DNA of 64,000 nt from Lepas anatifera (GCA_034440635.1 JAOTON010000337.1:248001-312000); one strand, 5' to 3'; counted from the stretch's first letter, positions 1 to 11,704 are shown. Translations and numbers: made by a program. Notes: generated by a model from the letters alone, not told the origin.

Positions 1-2950
1 CTCGCCCCAAATGATTCACGACAGTGCGCCACTTACATAAAGCCGCAAGCACTTGAAAAGCACCTCCAAGTCCAGGCTTAACTTATATGTTAGTCCCCGA
101 ACTCGACGTTGTGCAGAAAGGAGCGTCTCCAGGCGGAAACCTGTCACTAGGCGAGCATCCCTGCAGCATGCCAGCCAATAACAAGGCGTGTCTGTGTCGC
201 ATGGTGAGGCGGTGAGCGAATGCTGCAACAGGGGCTCATGGTGCTACCACTACACTCTGAAAGCACTTATTTCTCAGCAGTCAGTGAGCTTCGCGACAAA
301 ATAGGTAAGTATAATTCACGGGATTTTCAGAAAGGCTGTTTAAGACTCCCAGCTCTCAGTTCAATTATGGAGTTGTCACATTTCCATTGAGTCAGTTGTG
401 AGTATGACCGTGTGTGGACATTGGTACCTGTGTTTAGGTGACACCACAATCGTTCACATGTCTTGGCAACATAATTTACGTCCATACGTGTATTCACAGA
501 AAACGACTCCAAAGATGAACACAATGCAAACATGAGGATGAAAACCAGATGAGGGGAAAACAATGTGAACGTGCAGACTAAAACCAGACGAGTGGTACAA
601 ACGCAAGCAGGTAAGAACACATCTGGTGCGGGAAAATGACTCCTGTTACACAAACCGAGAAAGTATCTGCATGTGGGAGATGTTTATAAAAAAGAAAAAA
701 GACGGGGAACAGGGGGAAAAATAAAATAAAATAAATTCAGGGGTTAGTGGTTAACGATATCACACAGCAAATGCCCAGGTACCATCGCAGCCCCAGGTAC
801 CATTTCTGCAACACTATTAACATAATTGAAAGAAATGTAATGGAAAGAAGCATCAAAAACCATCTTCCAAAGGTAACCTACCATTTCCAACCTTTTTGGC
901 TACTCTGAACTCAATAATGAATATATTTTAGCAAAGTTACACCCTTACATACTTGTATGTGTCACAAGACTCTTGACCTTCGCGCAACCTTGAAGAAGTA
1001 AAAAATATACCTTGTGATGGTGTGACAGTACTGTGCAAAGCAGTGGCCACTACTACCTTCCAACATTATCAGAAATAGCTGGTATAATGGTGTGAATTTA
1101 TGATTTCATTATAGAAACTTCATTTGCAAGCTTAATATTTTACAGAATAATCTTGTTTTTTCTCACAAAATGTTTTGCACCATTTCTCTTGCAACAAAAA
1201 ACCAACAAGCAGAATGCTTGCCTTGCTTCAGATGACCTGCAGTACTCAAAATGTTATTGTGAGAATTAAACAGTTTTATGTAATGAACAAACAAATGACA
1301 CAGAAGACTTCTTATAAATATCACCATACCTGAAAATCCACTGTAACAAACCATGCCATAAAAATGACTCATTATTTGAGAAACACCATTTCAAATCCCT
1401 CAGGCTTGATGTAAGCACACACAATAAGTACACACAGGTATGTAACAACAAGTACACACAGGTTCATAAGTATACACATCCAATATGTATATTATATGCA
1501 CACAAACACACTGACTTAACATGTGACCAAGCATGTTGAGCCACAAAACACTCAGCTGAATGATTCAAATATATAAGAATACATGAAATATGGCAAAAAC
1601 ATTCAGTAAAACACACACCTACCAAACCAAATTTTCACACTCTGCAAGTACCTGTGTCTGTTCTGATGTGATGAATGTAGTTGTTGTTGCTGAATACATG
1701 TGTCATGGTTTCAAAGTAAAATACAGCAAAGGACCTTAAAGGCTGTGTTGATTCCCACCCTATGCCAAGCTATGATCTATACTAAATTGGAGTAAGTTTC
1801 TAAACTTGGGCAAAAGCTGAATCCCAACCTAAAGGTATCTTACATATTTATGAGCTGCAATTGTATTGTATATGTTAGGGCACTGCTGTTGTTGACTGCT
1901 ACAGCCACCTGTCATGCACCCACTTTTGAGACCATTAGCTTGAGTTACTGGTGCTTCTTACTGATAGATCTCTTTGTGTGAACTTCCAGTGCTAAAATGT
2001 GATCCAGATCAGCCTGCTGATCAAATACACTGTACTCATCAAGTCTATTGAATGCTATTTTCTCAGTACTATGACACAACTGTTGAGGAAATACCTAGCA
2101 CTGAATGGACTCAATCAGCCACCTGTTCTGGATAGTATTTTGGCTATGGAACCTAGGTCAATGTATAAACTCAACAGCTCCAGTACAGACTCTGTGATAT
2201 CCTGTGTATGGAAAGTCTTTAAGACACAAATGTCAATACAACCAGAGCTGCTTTTTATTAGGCACAATTATAGACCCTGTGCAGTGATTGTAAATTGGCC
2301 ATGAAATGTGTTCTTCCTAGCCAAAAGACAAAAAGATGCAAGCTTTTAACTGCCAAAGCCTGGCAATAGGCAATAATTTGAAGTACTTGGTAGCTAATTC
2401 TAAAATAATGCACTCTTGCCTCTCGGCCAAGGCCATAAAAACAGGGAGAATGAATTCTGCTGATTCTGGCAATATACCATTTCCATAAAAAATTTCATCC
2501 AAATGAATGTGCTACTCAGAACAGCCTCCTGTGTATTCAAAAGGCCCAATAATCAATCAGCTAGAGCCATGCAATATTTGAATCTCACTGACACAGCATG
2601 AACACTTTGTAGCATCTCAATACCTTACCAAGGCTTAGTTTCCATGACCAAACTATGATCCAGATGGGATCACCAAGAAGAGCAATAGTGGTCATTGACT
2701 TCTGAAAGTGTTATTTCACCAGCACTTTAGCACAAACCGTGCTATAGTACTGGCAAATAGCCCTTGATCGACTGGATTGGCAGTCCAACACAGATCAGAA
2801 TTTGGCCATGAAGACTACATCTAGCACTGGCCTGCTATTCAGTGTTCAATCAAATGCATTAAGTCAAGCTAGTGATATTTTACAATGAATAACCCACAAG
2901 GATAAAAGGAATTGCTCAGAGCGAATTAACATTGAAACTAATACTACGGA
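1..2950. other. AT-rich stretch without supported genes
   Basis: Apart from the exon listed next to it, this stretch shows only short open frames with no coding signature. An AAAAT-type simple tract lies near 715-735, and two copies of an AAGTACACACAGGT motif lie near 1425-1460. A minus-strand open frame at 2317-2502 reads like an old coding or transposon remnant, but no family is recognisable. Confidence 0.5.
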
Positions 2951-2955
2951 CCCAC

Positions 2956-3154
2956 CTTCCGTCTTCTTCAGAAAGTACTTATCATGAGTGGCAAATCCTT
3001 CCCCACATGCTTTTTTACCTTTCCCTCCAATACTATCAAAGGTCAGTTCGTTCCCCACTCGTTCCAGACACACCCGCAAGGGGTGAGGCATCAAGTCTAC
3101 AGGCGGCTGTGGGGCTACAGCCCAGACCCAAACTCCGCTAATAATTAACTTGAA
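2956..3154 (-). CDS. Internal or second coding exon of an unrecognised gene
   Basis: On the minus strand an open frame runs from a pyrimidine-rich acceptor (CTGTCTCATTCAG, exon base 3154) to a donor GAAG|GTGGGT after 2956. This gives 66 codons plus one base. The peptide starts hydrophobic (FKLIISGVWVWAV, then APQPPVDLMPHP) and continues with a charged part that contains RVCLERVGNELTFDSIGG, a KGKKACGEGF stretch and ATHDKYFLKKTE. It has natural amino-acid variety and no low complexity. An alternative acceptor (AG before base 3132) would join in frame to an upstream ATGC|GTGAGT donor near 3250. That would give a short first exon whose product begins M-L-W-V-W, like a signal peptide or anchor. 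I do not recognise the family. The rest of the gene would lie below 2956, but no further exon was found there. The splice sites are inferred from sequence only. Confidence 0.45.
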
Positions 3155-3669
3155 CTGAATGAGACAGCCACGATGTAAAGCAAATCTAGGGCCTATTCAT
3201 GAACATGAAGATCTCGACATTGAAAAAGATAAAACTATAGGTAATACTCACGCATGGGCGGCGGGCGGCGACACAAACGACACACACAACAAACAAGCAA
3301 CAGCAAATTATTGACGCTTTTGAGACAAACTAGAACAGCATCGTATCCAATGCGTAGGGATAGAATACTCTGCTCTCAAAGTAAAGAAGCCTCTATTTAC
3401 AGAGAGTTCTCATTTGTGACATCAGCAGACTCCTTCATGGTGGCATTGGCAGCGTGGAGCGGCTATGGATCGCGGGATGTGTGTGTTGTTATTAGCCTTG
3501 GACTATAAGATGCATCCTGAGGATGTTGTTTAGGGAGGGCGGATCTAGGATTTTCTCGAGGGGGAGAGGGTTTAATGCAAGCCTCGGATAGGGAGCACTT
3601 GAGGCCACCTTTTTTCTTATTGAGCGTGATATATTTGCACAGAATTGTCGGGAAAGGGGGCGCTATGGG

Positions 3670-3861
3670 CATGGGCGCCGAAAGCGGAGGGACAGGGGAT
3701 GCGTCCCCCTTGTTGCCCAACCAGGGGGACGTCCTCCTTAAAGTTTTTGGTCAATGGTCATTAATGCTGTCAGGTACCGAATATGCTCAAAATTCGCCTC
3801 CCCTGTCAGCACCAGCCTGGGCCCGTCCCCCTCCTGCAAAAATTCTGTGGCGGCGCCCCTG
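3670..3861. mobile_element. 192-bp hAT-type MITE with 8-bp target duplication
   Basis: The ends CATGGGCGCCG and, read from the other side, CAGGGGCGCCG form an 11-bp terminal inverted repeat with one mismatch. An exact 8-bp duplication, GCTATGGG, flanks it at 3662-3669 and 3862-3869. The 8-bp duplication and CAGGGGCG-like ends are typical of the hAT superfamily. It has no coding capacity. The right-hand duplication overlaps the target duplication of the larger Mutator-like insertion that follows, so this MITE was there first. Confidence 0.8.
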
Positions 3862-3873
3862 GCTATGGGGGTC

Positions 3874-4060
3874 GGTAATGAGGGAGCTGGCTTCACACAT
3901 GTTGCCAGATAACTACAGGTTGACCTGTATGATAAGTGCCACAGTTCAAAAGTTCCAACGGATCAAAACTTCCATTAATTAGAATTGCTACAGGTTAATA
4001 TATATCATAAGTGCCACTGTTCAAAACTTCATCCAGTGCAATATTCCAAGTACCACAACT
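3874..4060 (+). repeat. Left long inverted end of the Mutator-like element
   Basis: This arm pairs with the minus strand of roughly 12010-12254. Shared landmarks in order are CACATGTTGCCAGAT, the phrase AAGTGCCACAGTTCAAAAG, GATCAAAACTTCC, then GTGCCACTGTTCAAA and ATATTCCAAGT. Small insertions and deletions separate the arms, so they are old. Confidence 0.75.
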
Positions 4061-4076
4061 GGCGCTGACCACAACT

Positions 4077-4213
4077 GGTTAGGTTAGGTTAGGTTAGGTT
4101 AGGTTAGGTTAGGTTAGGTTAGGTTAGGTTAGGTTAGGTTAGGTTAGGTTAGGTTAGGTTAGGTTAGGTTAGGTTAGGTTAGGTTAGGCTAGGCTAGGCT
4201 AGGCTAGGCTAGG
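4077..4213 (+). repeat. Interstitial telomere-type tract (TTAGG)n grading into (GGCTA)n
   Basis: About 22 uninterrupted GGTTA units run from 4077 to about 4187, then about five GGCTA units to 4213. TTAGG is the ancestral arthropod telomere repeat. The tract lies inside a transposable element with defined ends, so it need not mark a chromosome end or fusion. It continues at 11705 after the nested insertion. Confidence 0.95.
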
Positions 4214-4485
4214 CAGGGGCGCAAGTTTCCATATATTTGGGGGCTCGAGCCCCCCAATGCTCGGAGAAGCCCCCCAATGACCCGACGAGCCCCCCAATCC
4301 CAAGTTGCGGGCCCCTTCGGACAGAGCCGGGCCCCTGCCACGATTCCGGGCCCCAGTGGTCTACTTGGGCTAGCTTTGGCTGAGGCCAGGCTCCCTGGCA
4401 TGCTTGTGGGTGCCCTGTGGGCCACCTTTAACCTCGGTGTCCGCAACCGGGTCCCTAACGATATTTTTTCAGGCCCAATTTGACT

Positions 4486-7145
4486 GCAGCCGGGTACCTA
4501 ATTCCGGCAGTCTCGGGCCTCCTGTCATCCAACCGGGCCCTCTGTGATCCACCCGGGCCACTGTGGAATGCAACCGGGCCCCTGTAATCCACCGGGCCCC
4601 TGTGACTGCAGCCGGGCCCCCTGTAATCTATCCGGCCCCCTGTGACTGCAACCGGGCCCCTCTTTGATCCATCCGCACCCCTGTGACTGCAACCGGCCCC
4701 CTGTGATCTAGCCGGGCCCCCTGATCCACCCGGGCCCCTGTGACTGCAACCGGGCCCCTGTCATCCACCCGAGCTCCCTGTGACTACAACCGGGCCATCT
4801 GTGATCCACCCGGCCCACCTGTGACTGCAACCGGGCCCCCTGTAATCAACCCGGGCTCCCTGTGATTACAACCGGGCCCCTATCATCCACCCCGACCCCT
4901 GTGATACACCCAGGCCCCCTGTGATTACAACCGGGCCCCCTATCATCCACCCGGGCCCCTGTGATACACCCAGGCCCCCTGTGACTAGGACAGAGCCAAT
5001 GTGATCCACCGGGGCCCCCTGTGACTGCAACCGGGCCCTCTGCGACTGCAAGCGTGCCATCTATGATCCACCCGGGCCCCTGCGACTGCAACCGGACCCT
5101 CTGTGATCCACCCGGGCCCCTGTAATTATAACCGGGCCCCATATGATCCACCCGGGCCCATGTGACTCCAACCGGGCCCCCTGTGACTGCAAGCGTGCCA
5201 TCTATGATCCACCCGGGCACCCTGTGACTGAAACCGGGCCCCCTGTAATCCACTCGGGCCCCCTGTGACTACAACCGGGCCCCATTTGATCCACCCGGGC
5301 CCTTGTAATTACAACCGGGCCCCCTATGATCCACCCGGGCCCCCTGTGATACACCCGGGCCCCCTGTGACTGCAACCGGGCCATCTGTGATCCACCCGGG
5401 GCCCCTGTGAGTGCAACCAGGCACTCTGTAGACTGCAACCGGTCCCCCTGTAATCCACCTGGGGCCCCTGTGACTCCAACCGGACCCCCTTGACTGCAAC
5501 CGGGCCATTTGTGATCCAACCTGGGCCCCTGTGACTGCAACCGGGCCCTCTGTGATCCACCTGGCCCATCTGTGACTGCAACCGAGCCCCATGTAATCCA
5601 CCCGGTTTCCCTGTGATTACAGCCGGGCCCCCTATCATCCACCCGGGCCCCCTGTGACTGGGATCGGGCCATCTGTGATCAACCCGGCCCCTGTAATTAC
5701 AATCGGGCCCCCTATGATTCACCCGGGCCCCTGTGACTCCATCCGGGCCCCCTGTGACTGCAACCGGTCCCTGTGATCTATTCGGCCCCCTGTGACTGCA
5801 ACCGGGCCCTCTGTGATCCACCCGCACTCCTGTGACTGCAATTGGGCTATCTGTGATCCACCCGGGGCCCCTGTGACTGAAACCGGGGCCCCTATGATCC
5901 ACCCAGTCCCCTGTGACTGAAACCGGGCCCCATGTGATCCACCCGGGCCCCCTGTAATTACGACCGGGCCCCTATGATCCAAACGGACCCCCTGACAGCA
6001 ACCGGGCCCCCTGTGATACGCCCGGCCCCCTGTGACTGCAACCAGGCCATCTGTGATCCACCCGGGGCCCCTGTGACTGCAACCAGGCACTCTGTGACTG
6101 CAACCGGGCCCACTTTGATCCACCCGGGCCCCCTGTAATCCACCTGGGGCCCCCTGTGATCCACCCGGGGCCCCATGTGATCCATTCTGGGCCCCTGTGA
6201 TCCACACGGGCCCTCATTGAGTGCAACTGGCCCCTGAGATCCACCCGGGCCCCTGTGACTGCAAACGGATTCCCTGTGGTCAAACCGGGCCACCTTGACT
6301 GAAACCGGGCCCCCTGTCATCCACCCGGGCCCCCTGTGACTGCAACTGGGCCATCTGTGATCCACCCGGGGCCCCTGTGACTGCAACCGGGCCCCCTATG
6401 ATTCACTGAGGCCCCATGTGACTGCGACCGGGCCCCCTTGATCCACCCGGCCCTCTGTGACTGCAACCGGACCCCCTGGGATTACAACCAGGCCAGTTAA
6501 GATCCACCCGGGCCATCTGTGATCCACCTGGGTCCCCTGTGACTGCAAACGGGCCCTCTGTGAGCCATCCGGCCCCCTGTGACTGCAACCGGGCCCCCTG
6601 TAATCCACCCGGCCCCCTGTGACTGCAACCGGGCCCTCTGTGATACACCCGAGCCCCCTGGGACTGCAACCGGGCCATCTGTGATCCACTCGGGGCCCCT
6701 GTGACTGCAACCATGCACTATGTGACTGCAACCGGGCCCCCTATGACTGCAACCGGGCCCTTTGTGATCCACCCGGGCCCACTATGATCCACACGGGGCC
6801 CCCCTGTGACTGCAATCGGGCCCCTGTAATCCACCTGGGGCCCCCTGTGATCCATCCTGGGCCCCATGTGATCCACATGGGCCCTCTTTGACTGCAACCG
6901 GGCCCCTGAGATCCACCCAGGCCCCCTGTGACTGCAAACGGATTCCCTGTGGTCCAACCGGGCCACCTGTGACTGCAATCGGGCCTCTGGAATCCACCCG
7001 GCCCCCTGTTATCCACCCGGGCTCCTGTGACTGCAACTGAGCCCTCTGTGATCCGCCCGAGCCCCTGTCACCGCAACCGGGCGCCTGTGATCCACCCGGG
7101 CCCCCTGTGACTGCAACCGGGACCTGTGACTGCAACCGGGCTCCC
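4486..7145. repeat. GGGCCC-rich minisatellite, about 20-bp units in alternating types
   Basis: Two related unit types alternate irregularly: TGTGACTGCAACCGGGCCCC (20 bp) and TGTGATCCACCCGGGCCCC (19 bp). From the length there are roughly 130 units. Single-base changes and small indels are frequent, so the array is old and not recently homogenised. All six frames stay open over long distances because the units lack stop codons in some frames. The repetitive Gly-Pro-Gly-Cys-Ser-His-type translations are not evidence of a protein. Confidence 0.95.
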
Positions 7146-7690
7146 TGTGGTCCAGGAGGCGCGGGTCCTCTAATGCCACGGACGGGCCCTTGCCATGAGT
7201 GCGGGGCCCCGTGGTCTATCTGGGCTTGCTGTGGCTGCGGTCGGGCTCCCTGGCATGCTTGCTTGGGTGCGGTCCCCTTTAGGGCCACCCATAATCGCTG
7301 TGTCCGCAAACGGGCCCCTAACGATATTCTCAGGCCCATTTTGACTGCATCCGGGGCCCTATTTCTGGCAGTCTTGGGACATTTTTGGTTCCTCTGTGAC
7401 TGCAACCGGGCTCCTTGTATTCTGCCTTGGCCCCTTTTAGTCTGCCCGGGGCCTTTGTAGGTGGTAAGGGCTTTTTGTAGTGTGCCTGGGTCCTGTGTGG
7501 TCCGCCCGGGCCCCTGTGGTCTGCCCGCGCCCCTTGTGGGCGGTCTGGGCTCCTTTTAGTCTGCCCGGGCCCTCTGTGGTCTGCTCGGGCCCCCTGTGGT
7601 CTACCCAGCCCCTGCGGTCTGCCCGGCCCCTTGCAATTTGCCCGGGCTCCTATGGTTTGTCCGTGTCCCTGTGGTCTGCAAGGAACCACA
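7146..7690. repeat. Second minisatellite type, TGTGGTCTGCCCGGGCCCC units
   Basis: The unit changes here from the TGTGACTGCAACC/TGTGATCCACC types to TGTGGTCTGCCCGGGCCC, clearest at 7480-7690. Between 7150 and 7480 the units are degenerate. The same unit type recurs in islands down to about 10.4 kb, so the array was once longer and was broken by insertions. Confidence 0.85.
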
Positions 7691-7691
7691 G

Positions 7692-7858
7692 CACTAGCGG
7701 ATCCAGGGGGGTAAGGTAAATTGGGGGATTTGATGCCCTCCCCAAATCCCCCGATTTTACCAATTTTTACGGAATTTCTTCAAACAAAACCATGTGTTTT
7801 TTCACGATTTGGGGCCCCGTTGCCCCCTCCCCCACAATCGGCCTGAATCCGCCCCCTG
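7692..7858. mobile_element. Short hAT-like MITE related to 31950-32104
   Basis: It starts CACTAGCGGATCCAGG and ends CCTGAATCCGCCCCCTG, imperfect inverted ends of the widespread GCGGATCCAGG type. The interior (GGGGCCCCGTTGCCCCCTCCCCC) matches the minus strand of the 31.95-32.10 kb segment. No clear 8-bp target duplication was found. Confidence 0.5.
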
Positions 7859-7999
7859 ATTCCACTCCTCCCACTTCGCTGTATCCGGGAACCCGTGCTA
7901 TAATTTCAGGCTCCCTCTGGGCTACCCAGACCTCCTCTGACTATAGCCGGGCTCCTTGCCTTGCTTACGACCCCCTGTAGTTTACCACCCCCACCGTGC

Positions 8000-8870
8000 G
8001 CAGCCGGGCCCGTTCCGATAAGTACTGGTTTAATAAATTGACATGTTTGTTATTTTTGCATCTCTCCGCCGGCACTACTTTTCTTCATTGATATATTTCT
8101 ACGCATTTTGTCAGAAATGTGCATGAAGTTTTCCATTTTTGTTTGTTCTAGTGGAATTTTAAATACAGACAATTTTAAGTCTCTTAAATTTGTCTGTCAA
8201 AAAAGTGTATCAAATCTTGTCGTCAAATCTGGGTTAAATAATGTGCGTCCGCCGGCGAATGGTAGCCTCTTAATTTCCCGGGCTTGTCAGCGCAGCGCGA
8301 AGGAAGCTAAGGCATGCTCCTGGCTCTCTTGTCGCATTCGCCGAGGCGAATTATTTGCACAAAGTTTGCCTTGAACAGTAAAATTGGCATGCTTATAATT
8401 CAATCGGCTTTTGTCTACTCTGGAAAAGTTTCGTTAGGCTCTGATTTGGATTTTACGTTTGGGCTTTTCGTGTCAATCCAAATCGTGCTCCGATGCGCAG
8501 TGTTGAATGGCAAGTGAAGTGATTGTTTGCTATTAGCTCCTGTCGGGCTGAATCCCTAATGAGTGATGATCCCCTGTCCGGCTCCCATGATGGCTAAATA
8601 CCAAGACTTGGAGAATCTTTTGCCCCCTATGGCCGCCAGTGACGTATCTAGAATTTGGGTAAGGGGGAGGGGAGGGGCACAGCCTCAGGGGACAGGGCGG
8701 CACTTAGCCACCCGAAGAGCGCACTTTTCACCCAAAGGGCGACCAATCGTCGCATCCTGGGGGAGGGGAGGGTTTGGGGGCGGCATTTCGTCCTCAGAGG
8801 CTCTTGGGTTTAAGGGGTGGCTGCCCCATTCGCCCCCCTGGTGGCCACCCCATTCGCCCCGCCCCCTGGT
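8000..8870. other. AT-rich segment interrupting the minisatellite
   Basis: From about 8000 to 8560 the sequence is AT-rich and unlike the flanking GGGCCC units. It probably represents an insertion or the original body of the hAT-like element. No gene is supported. From 8640 a GTGACGTATCTAGAATTTGGG stretch resembles the end of a hAT-like MITE. Confidence 0.35.
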
Positions 8871-10570
8871 GGCTGCAGCCGGGTCCCTACTCCTAGTAGT
8901 TAATACCCTGTGGATGCAGACGGGCCTGCCATGGATGCGGTTCGTGTAACTGCAACCAGCCTCTGCCATGCTTGCCATGCGGCCCCCTGTGGTATCCCGG
9001 GCCCCTATTGGTCTGATCGGGCCCCTGTGGCCTGTCCGGTCCCCTGTGGTCCCCCGGGCCCCAGTGTGCAAAGTATGGCATTTTCGACGAGATCTCGTCG
9101 GTGCGAGTGCCCTTGGAGACAGGAGCGAGTGGTGCGAATTTTATCAGCCTGGTGCGAATTTACAAGACTGGTGCGAGGAAGTTGACACTGAAAACTAAAA
9201 AAATAATGACTGAATAGTTAGGAAGACACAGGAGGGTGCTTTATAAAAAGTCCTTAACGAACTAATAAGAGAGGTAGTATTGCATCGTGTGGGTAGGAAT
9301 GTGTGCGTTTTTCTCCCTAGTATCTGGCACATTGGTGAGAATTTTTAGGCTGGTGGTGCGATAATTTTGGATGGCTGGTGCGACTCGTCTGGCCTGCTAC
9401 CATACTTTGCAGACTGGCCGGGTACCATTTGGTCTGCACGGACCCCTTGTCTGCTAGTGCCCATTTTGTTCTGATCGAGCCCCTTGTGGTCTGCCCGGGC
9501 CTCCTGTGGTTTTCCCGGAACCCTTTAAGCCTGTCCGGGCCTCTGTGTGGCCTCTGCAGACCCCCTTTTGTCCATTCAGGGCCCCTTTTGTCTGCGCGGG
9601 CCCTCTGTGGTTTGCCCGGGCCCCTCCCAGTCTGCAGAGTATGGCACTTTTGGCGAGATCTCGTGGTGCGGACACCCTTCAGGTGGTTCGAACTTTGGAG
9701 CAAACAAGTGCCCACTTTTGCTGTATGGTGCGAGGGAGCTCAAATCAAACACCCACAGAGATCTGAGAAGGGAGAAACTGGTAAAAACATCGAAATTTCC
9801 GGGTCAGTGAAATTTCTCACCAATGCTTGGTGTGAATTTTAGGCTGCTGGTGGTGCGAAAAATCTACAAGGCTGGTGCGGACTCGTCAGGTCTGCTGCCA
9901 TACTTTCCAGACTGGGGCCCCTCTGTGGTTAGCCCGGCCCCTGTGTTCAGCTCGGGTCCCTGTGGTCTGTCCGGGTCCTTTCATCTGTCCAGGCCCCGTG
10001 TGGTCTGCCCGGGCCCGCTGCCCAGCCAGCAATTTCGACCGGGCCCAGAGCGGGCTAGGTCGGGCTCTGCCCGAGCCCTAAGACTCATAGCTGAGTCACA
10101 TAGACTCGGGCTGAGCCCGACATTAGGTCGGGGGATGACAACTTGCCCGAGCGGTAGAGCCCGGTCTTGCTTGACCATGGGCTCTGCCCAGACGGAGCGG
10201 AGCCGGACCTGGGCTGAGCCCATGTACGCGGGCTCTGCCCAGTCAAAGCCCAGCATATATCGGGCAGAGTCCAGCCAAATTGCTGGCTGTGTGTGGTCTG
10301 CTCGGGCCCCTTTTGGGTTTACCGGCGTCCTATGGTTTTCTGGGTTCCTGTGGTCTGCCCGGCCCCTTTGGTGTGCTCAGGCCCTATGTGGTCTGTCTGG
10401 GCCCCTTGTGGTCTAAGAATATCGTGCAGAGACTGAAGCTGTTGTGTTAGTCGCGTATTTGCAGTTCCTTATTTGTGAGCAGTTTCGTGCCCCAGGTGGT
10501 GTATCCGTGCTCCCTGTTGCCGAAACCGGCCCCCTGCCATGCTTGCGGGCCCCTGTGGTTTTCCCAGGGC
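8870..10570. repeat. Scattered remnants of the TGTGGTCTGCCCGGGCCC minisatellite
   Basis: Unit islands lie at about 8870-9065, 9400-9640, 9895-10022, 10290-10420 and 10500-10570. They are separated by AT-rich or unrelated segments. The phrase GTATGGCATTTTCGACGAGATC near 9073 recurs in modified form near 9645, so the interrupting segments are repeated as well (compound higher-order units). Confidence 0.75.
10023..10289. mobile_element. 267-bp MITE with perfect 13-bp inverted ends
   Basis: CAGCCAGCAATTT at the left and AAATTGCTGGCTG at the right are perfect inverted repeats. The interior is rich in GGGCTCTGCCCGAGCCC-like inner palindromes. It sits within a minisatellite island, and the same unit type resumes on both sides. 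No clear target duplication was seen, so the superfamily is open. Confidence 0.6.
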
Positions 10571-10907
10571 AACGTGCGGCCGGTCCCATGCAACATTCGG
10601 GGAAAATGGATGGGGCGTGAAAATGTTAGGCCCCCATTCCTTTTGTACTGATCCTATATGAGGATTATAAAGGGAAATAGGCAGTACCACCTATTCATAG
10701 TACCCCTTGACCGGTACCCAGTGTTGTACAATGCCATGAACTGGCAAGGTGAATGGATCAGAAAAAAGGTGTCTTGATCATGTAACATAAATATCAGTAG
10801 GTTCGATTTCCCCGCTGATAAAGGAATTTCGCACTTCGATCTCTACCTTCCATTTGTATCAAATTATTCGCGATAATGCAATTTCGTTCCAGGTGTGAAT
10901 GTTAAAA

Positions 10908-11017
10908 ATGGTTGGACAGTATAAACATAAGTCGGGTGCACAAAAGCGTAAAACAAAGAACATTCAATACCGAGGGGCTGCTCTGGCAAAACTACCCAAA
11001 TTTTGTACATTTTTCAG
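10908..11017 (+). pseudogene. N-terminal fragment of a hAT (zinc-finger ZMYM/TTF-type) transposase
   Basis: The ATG at 10908 opens 36 codons. They contain the pattern KHKSGAQKRK, a basic stretch, then LAKLPKF and FF, which is the usual start of many animal hAT transposases (S-G-A-x-K-R-K ... L-P-K-L ... F-F). The frame ends at a good donor, TTTTCAG|GTAAAC. A second open piece on the same strand (11292-11429, Pro/Ser/Asp/Glu-rich, ending in DDKDEK and a stop) resembles the acidic linker that normally follows. The zinc-finger and DDE catalytic region are absent, so this is a broken remnant. It lies near the right end of the 7.5-kb element, in agreement with a hAT origin. Confidence 0.55.
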
Positions 11018-11704
11018 GTAAACTATGAATCTAGAATCGTCTTGCTAATTTTTGCGAACTGTTATAAAATGACCCCGATCACATTTGCATTTAATCTCCT
11101 GCAACATACGCGTCCACTTAAAGTAGTTCATATCACTACTATTTTTGGTACTTCGCAAGCTACGTTCATTCATCGACCGCAAAAATTAAAAACCCCAATT
11201 TAAAACTAACTCGGAAAAGTGCAATGTGTATAGTTTCCAGCAAAACGGTAAAGTAAGGCTGTAATTCCAATCCTTCTTTTCCTGATCATTGCCTTCCTCG
11301 GCTAGGCCATCAGCCGGATCCCGTTTGCTAAAAGACCCTCCAGCATCCATCCCTCCTGCGTCGTCCGGGGCTGATCCCGTTGTACCTCCGGAGGAGAGCA
11401 TCCACGTGGACGACAAAGACGAAAAGTAGACACCTACTTGTCCAATATCCTTACATAGTTTGGCAGCTCGTTCAAAAGATTGGGTCTTCTGACTACTTTT
11501 TGGGCTAAATAGTGCAAATCAGGAACAGTGACGAATAGCGCGCTAAAAATTGTTATTTAACCTTTGCAGTCAGTTTTCGACAACAAACGGTCGAAAATAC
11601 GTTTTTTCGGTCACATTTTCATTAAAAAATACGGGCCCCCATCATGTACGGGCCCCCTTTCGAGCCGGGTGCCCCCCAATCGAAAACATAAAGTTGCGCC
11701 CCTG

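Larger units (their letters stand above)
4214..11704. mobile_element. 7.5-kb hAT-like composite element inserted in the telomere-type tract
   Basis: The left end starts CAGGGGCGCAAGTTT and the right end, on the other strand, CAGGGGCGCAACTTT (one mismatch in 15). Just inside, both ends carry CCCCCCAAT blocks. The 8 bp AGGCTAGG precede the left end (4206-4213) and follow the right end (11705-11712). This fits a hAT 8-bp duplication, although any insertion in a GGCTA array could give a similar picture. The interior is mostly GGGCCC minisatellite plus smaller MITEs. A plus-strand hAT-type N-terminal coding fragment at 10908 supports the superfamily. The catalytic part of a transposase was not seen, so the element is nonautonomous. 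Confidence 0.7.

Noticed and set aside
4077..4213. A true chromosome end or fusion point
   Set aside because: The tract is short, internal and bounded by a transposon with a 9-bp duplication.
4846..7405. Many long minus-strand open frames with Gly-Pro/His/Arg-rich translations
   Set aside because: They are by-products of the GGGCCC minisatellite. Several frames are open at once, with no start or splice logic.
10144..10175. tRNA-like GCCCGAGCGGTAGAGCCC
   Set aside because: It is part of the GGGCTC-rich MITE, with no B box at tRNA spacing.
4214..11704. A CRISPR-like array
   Set aside because: Units are contiguous and degenerate, without unique spacers, and the sequence is eukaryotic.
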